A DNA stretch of 64,000 nt, taken from positions 248,001 through 312,000 of the forward strand of contig NZ_BDCH01000020.1 in NCBI RefSeq assembly GCF_001613405.1, read 5' to 3'. Within the stretch, counting starts at the first letter, position 1; every line of letters begins with the position of its first letter. Below are positions 1 to 8,279 of this stretch, piece after piece. Source of the DNA: Nocardia crassostreae (GTDB taxonomy: Bacteria > Actinomycetota > Actinomycetes > Mycobacteriales > Mycobacteriaceae). Both the position numbers and the translations under genes were made by a program. Below the pieces are notes generated by a model, which saw only the letters and a list, made by a program, of their open reading frames with translations, had not been told where the DNA came from and did no database searches.

Positions 1-453
1 CCACCCGGTCTCGCCGGTGGGCCCACTGAACCCGAACCCCGGAATCGACGGCGCCACAATATGAAACGCATCCCCCGCCGCACCCCCGTGCGCCACCGGA
101 TCCGTCAGCGGCTCGATAATCTTCAAGAACTCGGCCACCGATCCCGGCCACCCATGAGTAATGATGAGCGGCAACGCATCCCGCTCCGCCGACCGCACAT
201 GCAGAAAATGCACCCGCTGCCCGTCGATCCGAGTAATGAACTGCGCAAAGCTGTTCAGCCGCTTCTCCGCCGCCCGCCAATCAAACCCCTCCCCCCAATA
301 CTCCGCCAACCCCCGCGCATACCCCACCGGCACCCCATACGACCACCCCAACCCCGCCAACTCATCCGGCCACCGAGTACCCCCCAACCGCGCCCGCAAG
401 TCATCCACCTGCTCCTGCGGAACGTCGACGCGAAACGGCTCGATCCCCGCCAC
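1..453 (-). CDS. Epoxide hydrolase, N-terminal part (runs off the window)
   Basis: Partial gene whose 3' end lies outside the window; about 151 N-terminal residues are visible. They match the epoxide-hydrolase N-terminal domain of alpha/beta hydrolases: a start of the type FRVDVPQEQVDDLRARL, then the lid segment, THGWPGS (the HGxP oxyanion-hole motif) and PSIPGFGFSG. The catalytic nucleophile is beyond the edge. The start is GTG at 453, because GGAGGTGATC, an excellent Shine-Dalgarno match, lies just upstream; an in-frame GTG at 462 overlaps that site. Role inferred from family: hydrolysis of epoxides to diols. Third codon positions are strongly C-ended, unlike the next gene. Confidence 0.85.
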   Translation of the reverse strand, partial: MAGIEPFRVDVPQEQVDDLRARLGGTRWPDELAGLGWSYGVPVGYARGLAEYWGEGFDWRAAEKRLNSFAQFITRIDGQRVHFLHVRSAERDALPLIITHGWPGSVAEFLKIIEPLTDPVAHGGAAGDAFHIVAPSIPGFGFSGPTGETGW

Positions 454-502
454 AACGATCACCTCCTCGGATAGCGCCCGACCCCGAAAGCGACAGCCAG
501 GG

Positions 503-1339
503 CTAGGCGCGCCGCACCCAACCCTGTGCGATGTCAGAGAGATTCCACCACGAAACGAATTGCGGGTCTTGGGTTTCGAGCTCCCATTTCGCGGTGAGGG
601 CATCGAAGAACGCATCGTCACCGGTCTTGCCGCCCTTGGGTTCGCCGATGAAGATCAGCCGGTCCCCGCCAGCGCGCTCGAACTCGTCCACTGCGACCGA
701 GGCCATCGTATTTCCCCATCCCGGCGGCCAACACAGGAACAGGACGCGACCGGCCTGGTCGTCGCTGCGCGCCTTGTAAGCATCGCGATCTGCAACCGGG
801 TACCAGACGTCGAGCTGCCCAGCTGTTTCTGGAAATGATGGATTGGCAGTCGCATCCGGCGGTTCGGAGTCATACGCTTCGACTCTCAACCCAGCCCGCG
901 CCTGCTGCGCAGCCCAATAGCCACGCCCGGCACCAAGCTCGACAACTGTTCTACCTGAACAGAATTGGGCAACCCATGCGATGGTCCCAGGTGCCGGGAC
1001 AGCGTAGGCGTATGCGGCCTGCAGAACGGTTTGAGCATAGCCAAGCCGGGCACTTCCCTTCAGCCGACCTCCGTTCACCACGCGGCGGTTCTCCCGCCCA
1101 TGCACCGATGGCCCCACGATGTCCCAGTACGGATTCCCGGAAGCCGATTCACCCCCGGTCAGGTAGTGGACCAACCGGAGATCGAACGCAGCGTCGGCAC
1201 GGTCATCCCCGGTACCAGCCAGCATCGGCGCGGTAGAGAGATAGTCCGCGACAACGGGATATGCGGCACGCAGCCTCGCTTCGTCGCCGAGCAAGGCCAC
1301 AAGCTCGTTACGTCGCTCATCGGTCAGGATCAGCTCCAT
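503..1339 (-). CDS. SAM-dependent methyltransferase-like protein
   Basis: About 278 residues. The middle holds VVELGAGRGYWAA, a class I methyltransferase motif I (glycine-rich SAM loop), followed by VEAYDSEPP, where the acidic end of strand beta 2 would bind the ribose. Later VLFLCWPPGWGN and DRLIFIGEPKGG look like strands beta 4 and beta 5. The N-terminal 130 residues look like a helical substrate domain and are not recognised. Start taken at ATG 1339 behind AGAAGGG; GTG 1342 is the in-frame alternative. It stands alone between an epoxide hydrolase gene and a tRNA. The substrate cannot be read from the sequence, and other methyltransferase-fold roles remain possible. Confidence 0.7.
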   Translation of the reverse strand: MELILTDERRNELVALLGDEARLRAAYPVVADYLSTAPMLAGTGDDRADAAFDLRLVHYLTGGESASGNPYWDIVGPSVHGRENRRVVNGGRLKGSARLGYAQTVLQAAYAYAVPAPGTIAWVAQFCSGRTVVELGAGRGYWAAQQARAGLRVEAYDSEPPDATANPSFPETAGQLDVWYPVADRDAYKARSDDQAGRVLFLCWPPGWGNTMASVAVDEFERAGGDRLIFIGEPKGGKTGDDAFFDALTAKWELETQDPQFVSWWNLSDIAQGWVRRA

Positions 1340-1526
1340 CACCCTTCTGATTGTCCTGGCCTTGGACGCATCTCGGGGTGCTACAGGCAGCGTTCACAAG
1401 ATTGGTCAGCGCCGGATTCGACCGCCGCACACAGACCGGTTCGGTACAACAACTCGGCCGCAATACCTTTGGATCGACACATCTTACGATCTCGAGTGGC
1501 TGTTCGCGCTGTTCAGGGGGCAAAAG

Positions 1527-1600
1527 TGGGGCGGGCGGGGCTCGAACCCGCGACCAATGGATTATGAGTCCACGGCTCTAACCGACTGAGCTACCGCCCC
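1527..1600 (-). tRNA. tRNA with CAU anticodon (Met, or Ile2)
   Basis: A full cloverleaf on the minus strand: 7-bp acceptor stem (GGGGCGG with CCGCCCC), D arm GCTCAGTCGGTTAGAGC, anticodon loop CTCATAA (anticodon CAU), 5-bp T stem with GTTCGAG-type loop. No CCA is encoded. The anticodon stem and the TTGGTCGC variable region resemble tRNA-Ile2, whose CAU anticodon is modified to lysidine, more than initiator tRNA. I cannot settle elongator Met against Ile2 by eye. Confidence 0.92.
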
Positions 1601-1714
1601 TGACCGCTGGAGATCTCCAGTGGGCCTCGCGATGCTACCGCTTCGGGTGGGTCGATGCCTACTCGGGCGCGGGGGAACTTACGGTGGCGTAGGGGGTATG
1701 GATCGGGAGGAATG

Positions 1715-2143
1715 ATGGCGAGTCTGTTTGTGAAGGTGCTCGAGGTGCATCAGTGGGTTTATGAGAAGAGTCGGGGGGTGGTGGGGCATCGGGTGTTGTT
1801 CGGGAATCCGACGTTGTTGTTGCGGACTGTGGGGCGGAGGACGGGGCGGGAGCGGACTTCGGCGCTGACTTATGCGCGGGATGGGCGGGATTATTTGGTT
1901 ACTGCGTCCAATGGGGGGTCGGCGCGGCCGCCGGGGTGGTTGGCGAATGTGAAGGCTTCGCCGGAGTGTGAGATTCAGGTGGGGACCAGGCGGGTGGCCG
2001 TTACTGCGAGGGCCACGTATCCGGATGATCCGGATTATGGGCGGCGGTTCGGGCTGGCGGACAAGGTCAATCGGGGGCGGTATGCGCAGTATCAGAGGAT
2101 GACGTCGCGGCCGTTGGCGGTGGTGGTGCTCAGTCCCAGGTAG
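1715..2143 (+). CDS. Deazaflavin-dependent nitroreductase-family protein
   Basis: About 142 residues. The core pattern (NPTLLLRTVGRRTGRERTS, then YLVTASNGGS, then PGWLANVKASP) is that of the F420-dependent/deazaflavin nitroreductase (DDN) family of Actinobacteria, small split-barrel proteins of 130-150 residues. Role inferred from family: F420H2-linked reduction or F420 binding; substrate unknown. GGGAGG precedes two adjacent ATGs (1712 and 1715); 1715 gives the better spacing. Codons are strikingly G-ended (CGG, GGG, GTG, TTG), unlike the C-ended genes nearby. Confidence 0.85.
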   Translation: MASLFVKVLEVHQWVYEKSRGVVGHRVLFGNPTLLLRTVGRRTGRERTSALTYARDGRDYLVTASNGGSARPPGWLANVKASPECEIQVGTRRVAVTARATYPDDPDYGRRFGLADKVNRGRYAQYQRMTSRPLAVVVLSPR

Positions 2144-2185
2144 GGGTAACTGGACAGTTGAGTTAAGGTTCGGCTATTCTGTCGC

Positions 2186-2304
2186 GCAGAGGGGAGTACT
2201 TCCCAAGAATCATTCCGGTCAGTACGGGCGACGCCGTCGTTGCCCCCGGGTGGTTGCCCACGGACATGGGTGAAGGAGACCTCGGCTGATTTCTCATGCC
2301 GAGG
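2186..2304 (+). promoter_or_regulatory. yybP-ykoY-type (manganese) riboswitch before terC
   Basis: The leader has GGGGAGTA near 2191, a GTCAGTACGGG segment, a GCCCCCGGG segment and the downstream GGAGACCT, in the order of the yybP-ykoY aptamer, which commonly sits before terC/alx genes. Immediately downstream CCTCGGC (2280-2286) pairs with GCCGAGG (2298-2304). That right arm overlaps the Shine-Dalgarno GAGGAGG (2301-2307), so the visible output looks translational. Known: yybP-ykoY RNAs sense Mn2+. Inference: this one controls TerC. Confidence 0.75.
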
Positions 2305-2317
2305 AGGTCCTGTGAGT

Positions 2318-3317
2318 ATGTCTGTTCTGGCTGGTTCTGCCGCTGTCGAAAGTGTTGGTACGCCCTGGTTGTGGGGTTGGAACGATTGTTGTCGTGCTGG
2401 CGCTGGTGGTGCTGGACTTCGCGTTGACGCGCAAGCCGCACGAGGTGTCCATGCGGGAAGCGATCGGGTGGACGGTCTTCTATATCGCGCTGCCGGTCGC
2501 GTTCGGTGTGTTCCTGTGGTTCCACAATGGTGGCGCGACGGGCATGGAGTTCTTCACCGGCTATTTGCTGGAGAAGTCGCTGTCGGTGGACAACCTGTTC
2601 GTGTTCATGCTCCTGCTGTCGGCGTTTGCGGTGCCCGCGGCGCTGGCGCAGCGGGTGCTGTTGTACGGCATCGTCGGCGTGCTGGTGCTGCGCGGCATCT
2701 TCATCGCGCTGGGCGCGGCAGCGCTGGCCACGCTCGACTGGGCGTTCCTGCTGTTCGGCGTGATCCTGCTGATCACGGCCGTGAAGCTGTTGGTCGATGC
2801 GGTCGGCGGGCAGGAGCAGGAAGTCGACATCTCGACGATGCGGTCGGTGCGGCTGCTGCGCCGGTTCATGCCGGTCACCGACCACTACCGCGGTACCCGC
2901 ATGACCGTCCGGGAGGCCGGGCGACGCGCCCTCACCCCGCTGGCGCTGGTCGTCGTCGCCGTCATGGCCACCGATGTGGTCTTCGCCGTCGACTCGGTGC
3001 CCGCGGTGTACGGCGTGACCGGTGATCCGTTCCTGGTGTTCGCGACCAACGCGTTCGCGCTGCTGGGCCTGCGCGCCCTGTACTTCGTGCTGCACGCGGC
3101 GCTGTCGCGACTGGTGCACCTGGCCTACGGCCTGGCGGTGATCCTCGCCTTCATCGGCGTGAAGCTGGTGCTGCACTGGGCGCACGGCGTCTGGAGCGGG
3201 GTGCCGACCATCCCGACCGCGGCCTCGCTGGTGGTGATCGTGGTGGTGCTGGTGACGGTGACCCTGACCAGCCTGCGCGCCACCCGCGGCCGGGAACTCG
3301 AGTCCGCCACCGCCTGA
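2318..3317 (+). CDS. TerC/Alx-family membrane protein, apparent 1-nt frameshift near the start
   Basis: TerC-family integral membrane protein, about 332 residues if one base is corrected. Family features: ALVVLDFALTRKPHEV, the acidic membrane motif SVDNLFVFML, DVVFAVDSVPAVYGVT, FATNAFALLGLRALYF, and about eight hydrophobic segments. TerC/Alx proteins are linked to Mn2+ export and metal or tellurite stress. The best start (ATG 2318, or GTG 2312) follows GAGGAGG and encodes MSVLAGSAAVES...WLWGW, but the TerC frame continues only if the A at 2381 is removed (TGG then ACG). As written, the only uninterrupted start is GTG 2352, without a ribosome site. Error and true lesion cannot be told apart here. 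Confidence 0.85.
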
Positions 3318-3336
3318 CCCCAGAAGCTGTGCCATG

Positions 3337-3362
3337 CGGTACGTCCGGATCCGGACGTACCG
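3337..3362. repeat. 26-bp perfect palindrome before the GRDP-like gene
   Basis: CGGTACGTCCGGA is followed directly by its exact reverse complement, with no loop, and ends 6 bases before the ATG at 3369. It lies 20 bases after the terC stop. A loopless palindrome this close to a start codon suits a dimeric repressor site better than a terminator; either is possible. Confidence 0.6.
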
Positions 3363-3368
3363 TGGGTC

Positions 3369-3863
3369 ATGTTGCTGCAACGCTTTCGGAGCCCGGGGAT
3401 CGACGAAATGAACACGGTTGTGGACAATTTCGAACTCCTGGACGCCATCTTCAAGAACTGCCCCTGGGAGCCGCGCGAACTCGTGGAAACCGTTCTGCGC
3501 CAATGGTTGCGGTGCTGCGGCGCCGCCATGCGGGACGGGCAGGTTATCGGAATGCCGTCACGCGCCGTGGACGAGGCCTGGCACGGATTCATTCTGTGCA
3601 CGCTGCGATACGAGCGCTTCTGCTCGGCGGCGTACGGGCAGTTCCTGCACCACTATCCGGCCGATGAGGGGTCACGCGACACCTCCGCGGATCCCATGGT
3701 GGATCAGCTGGGCCGGACCGTCGTGGCGTGGACGCTGGTGGCGCGGCCGGGGGAGGACTGCGTGATCTGGGATCTCGACACCAAGGCCGGGGTGGACGAC
3801 CCGTGGGGCATACCGGCCGAACGGGTCGCCTTCATCGAGAGTTCGCTGCGCGAGCAGGACTGA
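3369..3863 (+). CDS. GRDP-like conserved protein
   Basis: About 164 residues with the signature VDEAWHGFILCTLRYERFC followed by GQFLHHYP. This D-x-x-WH...Y..FC...G.F.HH.P pattern is that of glycine-rich-domain-protein-like (GRDP) proteins, found in bacteria and plants with unknown biochemistry; the conserved His and Cys suggest metal binding, which is inference. No signal peptide or membrane segment is visible. It converges on a Gly/Cys-repeat membrane protein (3931-4221), with one shared hairpin terminator between them. Many bacterial GRDP-like genes sit near membrane proteins with Gly-Cys tails, so the pairing may be functional. Confidence 0.75.
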   Translation: MLLQRFRSPGIDEMNTVVDNFELLDAIFKNCPWEPRELVETVLRQWLRCCGAAMRDGQVIGMPSRAVDEAWHGFILCTLRYERFCSAAYGQFLHHYPADEGSRDTSADPMVDQLGRTVVAWTLVARPGEDCVIWDLDTKAGVDDPWGIPAERVAFIESSLREQD

Positions 3864-3875
3864 CCGGAGACAGCC

Positions 3876-3908
3876 GAGAGCCGGTGCGGCACAACCGCAC
3901 CGGCTCTC
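3876..3908. terminator. Bidirectional hairpin terminator
   Basis: A 14-bp perfect stem (GAGAGCCGGTGCGG with its complement) and a 5-base loop lie between two convergent genes ending at 3863 and 3931. There is no U-tract, as is usual in high-GC Actinobacteria. Confidence 0.75.
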
Positions 3909-3930
3909 ACTCATGGGACGGCATTACGCC

Positions 3931-4221
3931 TCAGCAGCCGCCTCCGCCGCCACCGCAGCCGCCACCACCCCCGCCGCAGCCACCTCCGCCGCCACCGCAG
4001 CCGCCACCACCCCCGCCGCAGCCACCTCCGCCGCCGTCTCCGTAGCTGCCCGAGCTGTAGCTACTCGAACCGCCCGAGCCGCCACCGGAGGAGTACCCGG
4101 CCCAGCGACCCGACCGGCCGCGACTGCGGTGCCTGCCTTGTCCGTCCTGCCACATCGCGACCCCGCCGATAAGGGCGGCAAGGTCGATCAGTACGGCAAT
4201 GACGATTCCTACGGTCATCAT
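3931..4221 (-). CDS. Small membrane protein with Gly6-Cys tail repeats
   Basis: About 96 residues: a short N-terminus (MMTVGIVIAVLIDLAALIGG) forming one membrane helix, a basic RHRSRGRSGR stretch, a Ser/Gly/Tyr linker, and a tail of five cysteines each separated by exactly six glycines, the last residue being Cys. The tail is encoded by 21-bp tandem DNA units. Start chosen at 4221 behind GGAGGG; an in-frame ATG at 4236 overlaps that site. The tail recalls actinobacterial TIGR04222-type membrane proteins, which also end in Gly/Cys runs, but this protein is much shorter. The function is unknown; surface attachment, metal binding or crosslinking are guesses. Confidence 0.75.
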   Translation of the reverse strand: MMTVGIVIAVLIDLAALIGGVAMWQDGQGRHRSRGRSGRWAGYSSGGGSGGSSSYSSGSYGDGGGGGCGGGGGGCGGGGGGCGGGGGGCGGGGGGC

Positions 4222-4399
4222 CGGATTCCCTCCCACGCCCGTCGGCTACCTGGCCGAGTCCCCCTGACTCGGCTCCCCCCGAGCGAGCGGCACCTTCTAT
4301 TGTGCTAGCCGAAAACTACTGCCGCACTATTCACTGCGACAGACCCGGTAATTCGGGGGAGGTCGAAAGGTGTGGACGGACAATCCATTGGGTACCGAA

Positions 4400-6166
4400 T
4401 TACGTCAGCTTGACCCGCGCCGCGAAGAATCGCGCGACCGCCGGGGCGAATCGGTTGAACCGGTACTGCATCCACGCCTCCGGCATCACCGGCACCACAT
4501 CCCGATCCCGTTCGACCGCCTTGACGATCTGCGCCGCCACCTTCTCCGGCCCGTACCGCCGCGCCGCGTACAGCTTGTCGTATTTCTGCTGCTTGGCGGC
4601 CTCTTCCTCGGCCGAGACGCCCGCGAATCGCGTGGCGGCAACGATATTGGTGTGCACGATGCCCGGGCAGATGGTGTGCACGCCGATGCCCTTGCCCGAC
4701 AGCTCCGCCCGCAGGCAATCGGAGAACATGAAGACCGCCGACTTACTGGTCGAGTAAGCGGAGAATCCGCGCTGCGGGGTATAGGCCGCCATGCTCGACA
4801 GATTGACGATATGTCCGCCCAGACCGCGGTCGGCCATGGCCTTGCCGAAGGTCCGGCAGCCATTGATTACGCCGTGCAGATTGATTTTCAGCACGCGGTC
4901 GAATTCCGCTGCGGGAGTGTCGAAGAAATCTCCGGCCTGACCCACACCCGCATTTTTGACGAGAACATCGGGCACTCCGTGCGTGGCGATCACCGCGGCG
5001 GCGTGCTCGGCGACCGCGCCGTCATCGGAGACGTCGAGCTGATAGGCATGCGCCGTACCGCCCTCGCGTGCAATGAGTTCGGTGGTGTCCTTGGCCGCGT
5101 CGAGGTTGATGTCGGACAGCACCACCTCGGCCCCGAGGCGGGCGAACGCCAGCGCGGTCTCCCGGCCGATGCCACTGCCGCCGCCGGTGATGACCAGCAG
5201 CTGATCCTCGAAAGCCCGCTGCTCCCCGCCGACTTCGGCGCGGCGCAACGCGCGCGGCACGACTCCGGTGCGCAGCGAGTCGATGAGCTCGGCGGTCGCG
5301 GTCGCCAACAGCTCGGGATGCGAGAACGGCAGCCAGTGCCCGCCGCCGACCTCCCGGCGGTACAAAGTCGGCGCCCAGTCCTGGGTGTCGTCGTATCCGG
5401 CCGGGCGCACCGCCACATCGCGGCGTGCGATGATCAACTGCACCGGCACCTCGGTGCGGCGCTCGCGCGTTTCGGCCATGCGGCGCAGGATGTTCGCGCG
5501 ATAGATGCGCATACCGTCGAAGAAGTCGCGCCGGAATTCCGGCCCGAGTTTGATGTTCTCCGGCGAGGTGTCGTTCATCAGCCCGACGAACCGCGACCAC
5601 ATCTTCTCGGTGCCCAGCGGCTTGAGCACCACGCGCGGCACGCCGGGAGTCATGAACAGGCCGGTGTAGGTCGAGGACAGCAGCTGCGTGAACGGACCCC
5701 ACACTTTGCCGTGCGACAGATTGCCGCGCACCCAGGCGCTGAGATGGTCCAGGTTCGGCCCGGAGACCGAGGTGAAGGAGGAGATCCGCGCGGCGGCCCG
5801 CGGTTCGCAGACGGCCTCCCACGCCTCGACCGAACCCCAGTCGTGGGCCAGCACGTGCACCGGCCGGTCCGGTGAGACCGCGTCGGCGACGGCGAACAGG
5901 TCGGCGGCGAAGTTCTCCAGCCGGTAGTCCTCGGTGCGATCGGTCCGGGTGGAGCGCCCGTGCCCGCGGGTGTCGTAGGTGACCACGTGGAAGCGGTCGG
6001 CCAGCAGCGGCGCCACCCGATCCCACAGGTGGTTGTCATCGGGCCAACCGTGCACCAGCACAATGGTTTCGGCGGACGGCTCACCGTATTCGTAGACGGC
6101 GAGCTCGAATTCGCCATTGCGGACGATGCGCTCGGCGGCGGGGATGATGGTCGGTTGATCGGTCAC
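4400..6166 (-). CDS. ephD: EphD-like fusion: alpha/beta hydrolase + short-chain dehydrogenase
   Basis: 588 residues, close to M. tuberculosis EphD. Residues 1 to about 300 are an alpha/beta hydrolase: HGWPDD at 39-44 and nucleophile Asp109 in HDWGS, with the base His probably in GGGHWLPFS. From about 320 on it is an SDR: TGGGSGIG cofactor loop, NLSSMAAY (catalytic Ser) and YSTSK (Tyr/Lys). The SDR structural motif NNAG reads KNAG here. The first gene of the operon (ending 7293) overlaps the second, and this gene follows 21 bases after the second (stop 6188). Known: EphD acts on lipid epoxides in mycobacteria. The context of a redox protein and a diiron-like hydrolase suggests a lipid oxidation pathway; the substrate is unknown. 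Confidence 0.88.
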   Translation of the reverse strand: MTDQPTIIPAAERIVRNGEFELAVYEYGEPSAETIVLVHGWPDDNHLWDRVAPLLADRFHVVTYDTRGHGRSTRTDRTEDYRLENFAADLFAVADAVSPDRPVHVLAHDWGSVEAWEAVCEPRAAARISSFTSVSGPNLDHLSAWVRGNLSHGKVWGPFTQLLSSTYTGLFMTPGVPRVVLKPLGTEKMWSRFVGLMNDTSPENIKLGPEFRRDFFDGMRIYRANILRRMAETRERRTEVPVQLIIARRDVAVRPAGYDDTQDWAPTLYRREVGGGHWLPFSHPELLATATAELIDSLRTGVVPRALRRAEVGGEQRAFEDQLLVITGGGSGIGRETALAFARLGAEVVLSDINLDAAKDTTELIAREGGTAHAYQLDVSDDGAVAEHAAAVIATHGVPDVLVKNAGVGQAGDFFDTPAAEFDRVLKINLHGVINGCRTFGKAMADRGLGGHIVNLSSMAAYTPQRGFSAYSTSKSAVFMFSDCLRAELSGKGIGVHTICPGIVHTNIVAATRFAGVSAEEEAAKQQKYDKLYAARRYGPEKVAAQIVKAVERDRDVVPVMPEAWMQYRFNRFAPAVARFFAARVKLT

Positions 6167-6187
6167 GATCTTCTCCTGAAACGGGTG

Positions 6188-7296
6188 CTAGAGGTCCAGC
6201 ACCAGGCGGTCACCGTCGCAACGGGATACACAGATGAGCATGTCGCCGACGTCCCGCTCGGCAGCGGTGAGCACGGTGTCGCGGTGGTCGATCTCGCCGG
6301 AGACCACCCGCACCCGGCAGGTGCGGCAGAAGCCCTGGCGGCACGAATAGGGGCTGTCCGGAAGGACTTTCAGAACTTCTTCGAGTACGGACTTGTCGGC
6401 GGGAATCTCGACGGTCCCGCCGGTGCGCGCCAGTTCGACCCGGAACGCGGTGCCGTCGACGACGGGAGGCGGCGAGAACCGTTCGGAATACAGTTCCACG
6501 CCCGGCATGTCGCGCACGGCATCGGCAATGACCTGAGTCATCACCACCGGGCCGCAGCAGTACACGGAGGTGTCGGCGCCGATGCCCGGCAGCAGCGCCC
6601 GCGCATCGGGCAGGCCGTGCTCGTCATCGGTGCGGACGGTGACGCGCTCACCGAAGCCCTCGACCTCGGACAGGAACGGAATGGTGTCGCGGCTGCGGCC
6701 GGTGTACACCATCGTCCAGTCCACGCCGAGCCGGTGCGCCATCCGCACCATCGGCAGAATCGGGGTGATCCCGATGCCGCCCGCCACGAAATGCACTCGG
6801 GCGGCCGATGATCCGTAGCCGGGCAGCACGAACGGGAACGCATTGCGCGGCCCGCGCACGACCACCGCGGCGCCGACCTTCAAGGCGTCGTGCACCTCGC
6901 GGGATCCGCCCCGCCGTCCGGAATCCGCCGCACTGCAATGCGATAGCTGTGCTGATCGGCCGGATCGCCGCACAGCGAGTACTGCCGCACCCGCCCCGAG
7001 GGCAACTCCAGATCCAGATGCGCACCCGGCCGCCATTCCGGCAGTTTGCGCCCGTCCGGCGCGGTGAGCAGCAGGCTGATCACATCGGTATCGTGCGCCT
7101 CCACCCGGCGCTCCACGACCACCAGGGGAATTCGCCTGTCGTCCAACGGATTCGGCGGTTCCTTGCGATTGACGACGGTGGTCCAGCGCAACCGCGTCTC
7201 GGCGATCAGCTCGAACACGCGCGTGGCGCGGTCCTGGCGATTCTTGCCGTAGAGATCGAGTGGCAGCTGCGCCGGGACCTGACGACTCGCGCTCAC
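6188..7296 (-). CDS. Flavin/NAD(P) oxidoreductase with 2Fe-2S domain (PDR/VanB-like), frameshifted
   Basis: About 369 residues if one base is restored. N-terminal ferredoxin-reductase FAD domain (RQYSLCGDP-type flavin motif), a middle NAD domain (VAGGIGITPILPM and YCCGPVVM) and a C-terminal plant-type ferredoxin with SCRQGFCRTCRV and the last cluster Cys in LICVSRC. The class is that of phthalate dioxygenase reductase/VanB, electron donors for oxygenases. Start GTG 7296 overlaps the upstream stop (GTGA), so translation is probably coupled. The reading frame breaks in a run of four C at 6909-6912; one more base there restores ...RIPDGG/GGSREVHD. Either an assembly error or a pseudogene. Confidence 0.82.
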
Positions 7297-8198
7297 GAGG
7301 CCATGATCCGGGCGGCCGGTGACTGCGCCAGATACGCCACGGCCTGGGCGGTGGATCCCACCGGCTCGGGGGAGTACCCGGGCTTGAAGGTCGACAGCGC
7401 GCTGATCAACAGCGACGGCACACCCGGCAGCGCACCCCGCCACATGGAGGCGAAGATGCGGCCGATGAGCATCGGATAGCGGTGGTTGGGCAGATTCGGA
7501 TCCTGATGCACCAGGTATTTGGCCCCCCGCACCAGCAGCGCGATGAACAGCGGGAAGACGATCAGCATGAGCGCGCCGCGCCGCACATAGCCGACCTCGA
7601 AGTACTCGGCCACATCATGGGCGACCATCCGATGCTCGACCTCTTCGGCGCCGTGCCAGCGGAACAGATCCAGCATCTGCGCATCGCTGTCGAACTGCTC
7701 CAGATCGGTATTGAGGATCCAGTCGCCGAGGAACGCGAAGAAATGCTCCAGCGTGGCAATGAACCCGAGCCGCTCGACGAGCTGCTGCTGTTGCGCCGCG
7801 GGCGTGCCCATCTCACGCGGGCCCAGCGTCTTGCGGAACAGGTATTCGGCCTGCCGCACATAGGGTTCCACGTCGTACCCGTGGGTCTTCAGCACCTCTT
7901 CGAGCGCATCGTTGTGGCTCTCCGCGTGCATCGATTCCTGCCCGATGAACCCGATCATGGCCTCGCGCAGTTTCTCGTCCCGGACCAGCTCGAGCGCCTC
8001 CCCGAAGGTGACCAGGAACATGCGCTCGCCCTCGGGCAGCAGCATGCTCAGCGCATTGAGCACATGCGAGGCAATGGGCTCGTCCTTCATCCACACCGGC
8101 TCGGTATGGGACCAGTCGAACCGCACATTGCGGGCATGCAGGGCTACCTCACCGGGTTCGGTCACCACACGGCGGCCGAGCTTCGGAAGTAGCTTCAT
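7293..8198 (-). CDS. Metal-dependent hydrolase (PF10118-like, ferritin-like)
   Basis: 301 residues. Two helix-borne metal motifs are visible: GFIGQESMHAESHN in the first half and WHGAEEVEHRMVAHDV in the second; Glu and His pairs of this kind bind two metals in the PF10118 'predicted metal-dependent hydrolase' family. One hydrophobic segment (GALMLIVFPLFIALLVRG) may associate with membrane. It is the first gene of a three-gene operon: its TGA overlaps the GTG of the reductase, and EphD follows. Inference: oxygen- or lipid-linked chemistry supplied with electrons by the reductase. The family has no firmly established reaction. Confidence 0.85.
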   Translation of the reverse strand: MKLLPKLGRRVVTEPGEVALHARNVRFDWSHTEPVWMKDEPIASHVLNALSMLLPEGERMFLVTFGEALELVRDEKLREAMIGFIGQESMHAESHNDALEEVLKTHGYDVEPYVRQAEYLFRKTLGPREMGTPAAQQQQLVERLGFIATLEHFFAFLGDWILNTDLEQFDSDAQMLDLFRWHGAEEVEHRMVAHDVAEYFEVGYVRRGALMLIVFPLFIALLVRGAKYLVHQDPNLPNHRYPMLIGRIFASMWRGALPGVPSLLISALSTFKPGYSPEPVGSTAQAVAYLAQSPAARIMAS

Positions 8199-8279
8199 CG
8201 ATACTTCTGGTGTTCGTATGTCCGTGACCGGGGCAAACCACCCGCAGCCACCGCATTGCTACGTGAGCGTAGCAACATT

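Noticed and set aside
2163..3503. 446-codon minus-strand frame over terC
   Set aside because: His/Gln/Arg-rich antisense frame of a membrane-protein gene; it crosses the riboswitch and the terC body.
3934..4029. CRISPR-like tandem 21-bp units
   Set aside because: The units are the GGGGGGC codon repeats of one protein, with no spacers.
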